A DNA stretch of 64,000 bases from Stratiolaelaps scimitus (lineage: Eukaryota; Arthropoda; Arachnida; Mesostigmata; Laelapidae). The notes under the pieces were generated by a model. That model had not been told where the DNA came from. It ran no database searches and worked only from the letters and a program-made list of their open reading frames with translations. A program made the translations under genes and the position numbers. Position 1 is the first letter of the stretch, and each line of letters begins with the position of its first letter. Shown one piece after another: positions 63,095-64,000 of this stretch. The stretch spans positions 27,521,501-27,585,500 of the forward strand of contig JABWDB010000001.1 in the NCBI GenBank assembly GCA_019614645.1, written 5' to 3'.

Positions 63095-63152
63095 CTAACA
63101 CCGTCACGTAGGCAGCTGCCCAGATTGCCTGATGATCTGGAACCGGCCCAAC
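63095..63152 (-). CDS. hbs/sns-like: Nephrin-family exon: end of Ig domain 1
   Basis: This 58-bp exon encodes VGPVPDHQAIWAAAYVTVL plus the first base of a valine codon. It follows a TTTCAG acceptor and ends at a consensus GTGAGT donor (GT at 63094-63093). VGP is the family signature just after the second Ig1 cysteine: nephrin, Sns and Kirre relatives carry CQVGP there, then a basic/aliphatic strand ending in LTVL or LTVI. The cysteine and glutamine must lie at the end of the preceding exon, since this exon starts in phase 0. It leaves in phase 1, exactly matching the next exon, so the junction restores valine before PPK. The preceding exon was not found up to base 64000. The exon is too short to stand alone; its phase fit and motif make it convincing. 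Confidence 0.83.
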
Positions 63153-63159
63153 CTGAAAG

Positions 63160-64000
63160 GTTTGCGCGAAGAACAGATTAGCCTGCTTTAGCTTGAGCAA
63201 GGCCAAGTTAAGTCTAGAATTATGTTTATACCAGAAATAAATAATAATGCACCCATGATGATAAGAGCGCCACATAAGAATTCGCTACCTGTTACGCAAG
63301 TGTTGAAACGTCAGGCAGCATAAGCCCTAGTAACTATGAACGCTCTCAATCGTATCGTGCTAATTGTATGCAGCGTCAATAAGTTACGAGCTAATCAAGT
63401 TAGGAAGACATTGAAATATGGTAAACAGGACATGCACGGCAAATTACCCTGCACGAACATCGCTCAAATATGACTGGATACGTTTTCCACGAACGATCGC
63501 TTTGCTCTCCAGCTTACCCAGCCCCTGCAAGATCTGCAGGCGCCAAAGAAGTCTCCTTGGAAAAGAGCATTTGGCTCATGTTGTCACTCGGTGAAATAAA
63601 TACGAACATCGCACACCGTAGCAATGATCGAGGCCATCTACCGAGTTACATGATTAACTCAAATAATTATGGGCACCATCAGTGCAACGTTCCAGGTAAC
63701 GATGTTCAGATGTGGGCCCTCCTAACGAACGAGTCTAACGAAGTCACAGACGTTATCTCAAGAACTCATTCTTGTCGAGGTCGTATTAATGACCCAGCTC
63801 GTACATGTCTTAACGTACTGTCAGGGGGCATACTTTTTTTCGAGGACATTTTCTTTGTTGGACCAATCTACTCAAGGGGTTTACTGGATGGGACATACTG
63901 AGAGTAAGGACAAACGTTAAATACTCCAGCACACACACAGCACTGAGCAATTTCTCGCCTGCGTAGAGGGTTGGCCTTTTTAACAGGTCGATACATAATA
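63160..64000. other. Intron or upstream part of the nephrin-like gene
   Basis: The exon that should supply the first half of Ig1 was not found here. A GGG|GTAAGC-like donor on the minus strand near 63496 follows a non-Ig reading. A 143-codon plus ORF (63470-63901) lacks known motifs. Confidence 0.4.

Larger units (their letters stand above)
51090..63152 (-). other. hbs/sns-like: Partial gene locus: nephrin / Sticks-and-stones / Hibris family Ig adhesion receptor
   Basis: Four minus-strand exons (58, 159, 171 and 287 bp) are separated by introns of about 1237, 8744 and 1407 bp. Splice phases are 0/1, 1/1, 1/1 and 1/0, so the joined sequence is 225 codons without a stop. It reads end of Ig1 (residues 1-19), Ig2 (20-129) and Ig3 (130-225). 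Each domain boundary carries the family's VPP or YPP linker. From family knowledge, Sns and Hibris are type I membrane proteins that bind Kirre/Roughest in myoblast fusion, eye patterning and the nephrocyte slit diaphragm; vertebrate nephrin builds the kidney slit diaphragm. Both ends are missing: the start lies upstream of base 64000, and Ig4 onward was not found below 51090. The family assignment is confident, but hbs versus sns cannot be decided. Confidence 0.9.

Noticed and set aside
63470..63901. 143-codon plus ORF opposite the nephrin-like gene
   Set aside because: No recognisable domain, lies antisense within the gene region, and stops being informative after translation.

Overview
The window looks like nuclear DNA of an invertebrate, most likely an arthropod and possibly a mite or tick. 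It has spliced immunoglobulin-superfamily exons with GT-AG introns, tRNA-derived SINEs, decayed non-LTR retrotransposons and a very high density of microsatellites. It has no operons, ribosome binding sites or long ORFs. The taxon is an inference from gene structure and repeat style, not a match.

Right end (about 51-64 kb): the one gene I can name lies on the minus strand. Four exons at 63152-63095, 61857-61699, 52954-52784 and 51376-51090 join with GT-AG sites and compatible phases into 225 uninterrupted codons. They encode the end of immunoglobulin domain 1 and all of domains 2 and 3 of a nephrin/Sticks-and-stones/Hibris family adhesion receptor. The signal peptide and the start of domain 1 should lie beyond base 64000. 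The later Ig domains, FN3 domain, membrane helix and tail lie below 51 kb or beyond base 1; I could not find them. The introns hold the C-terminal remnant of a reverse transcriptase (56.1-56.4 kb), a LINE-type 3' tail (58.2 kb), several hairpins and few microsatellites.

Left and centre (1-51 kb): mostly non-coding, either the continuing intron of the same gene, intergenic DNA, or both. I see a tRNA-derived SINE family with three near-full copies (1.6, 26.1 and 37.4 kb) and one truncated copy with a target-site duplication (33.6 kb). A second tRNA-like SINE lies at 8.5 kb. A reverse-transcriptase relic with an intact YADD box spans 21.1-22.3 kb. There is an exact 71-bp tandem duplication at 47.7 kb, more than 20 (TA)n tracts, many trinucleotide repeats and several 10-13 base G or C runs. 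A GC-richer, CNG-repeat-rich stretch (4.1-7.7 kb) could be promoter or exon-bearing DNA, but I can support no protein there. Weak candidates include a 50-codon coding-like ORF at 9.4 kb, a TATA/Inr promoter with a tiny spliced ORF at 13.3 kb, and a pre-miRNA-like hairpin at 34.65 kb.

Most ORFs of 60-180 codons here are what chance allows in 64 kb of mid-GC DNA and are not annotated. I found no convincing undescribed multi-gene system. The most useful results are the assembled nephrin-family exons, the SINE family with its TSD, and the structured hairpins.
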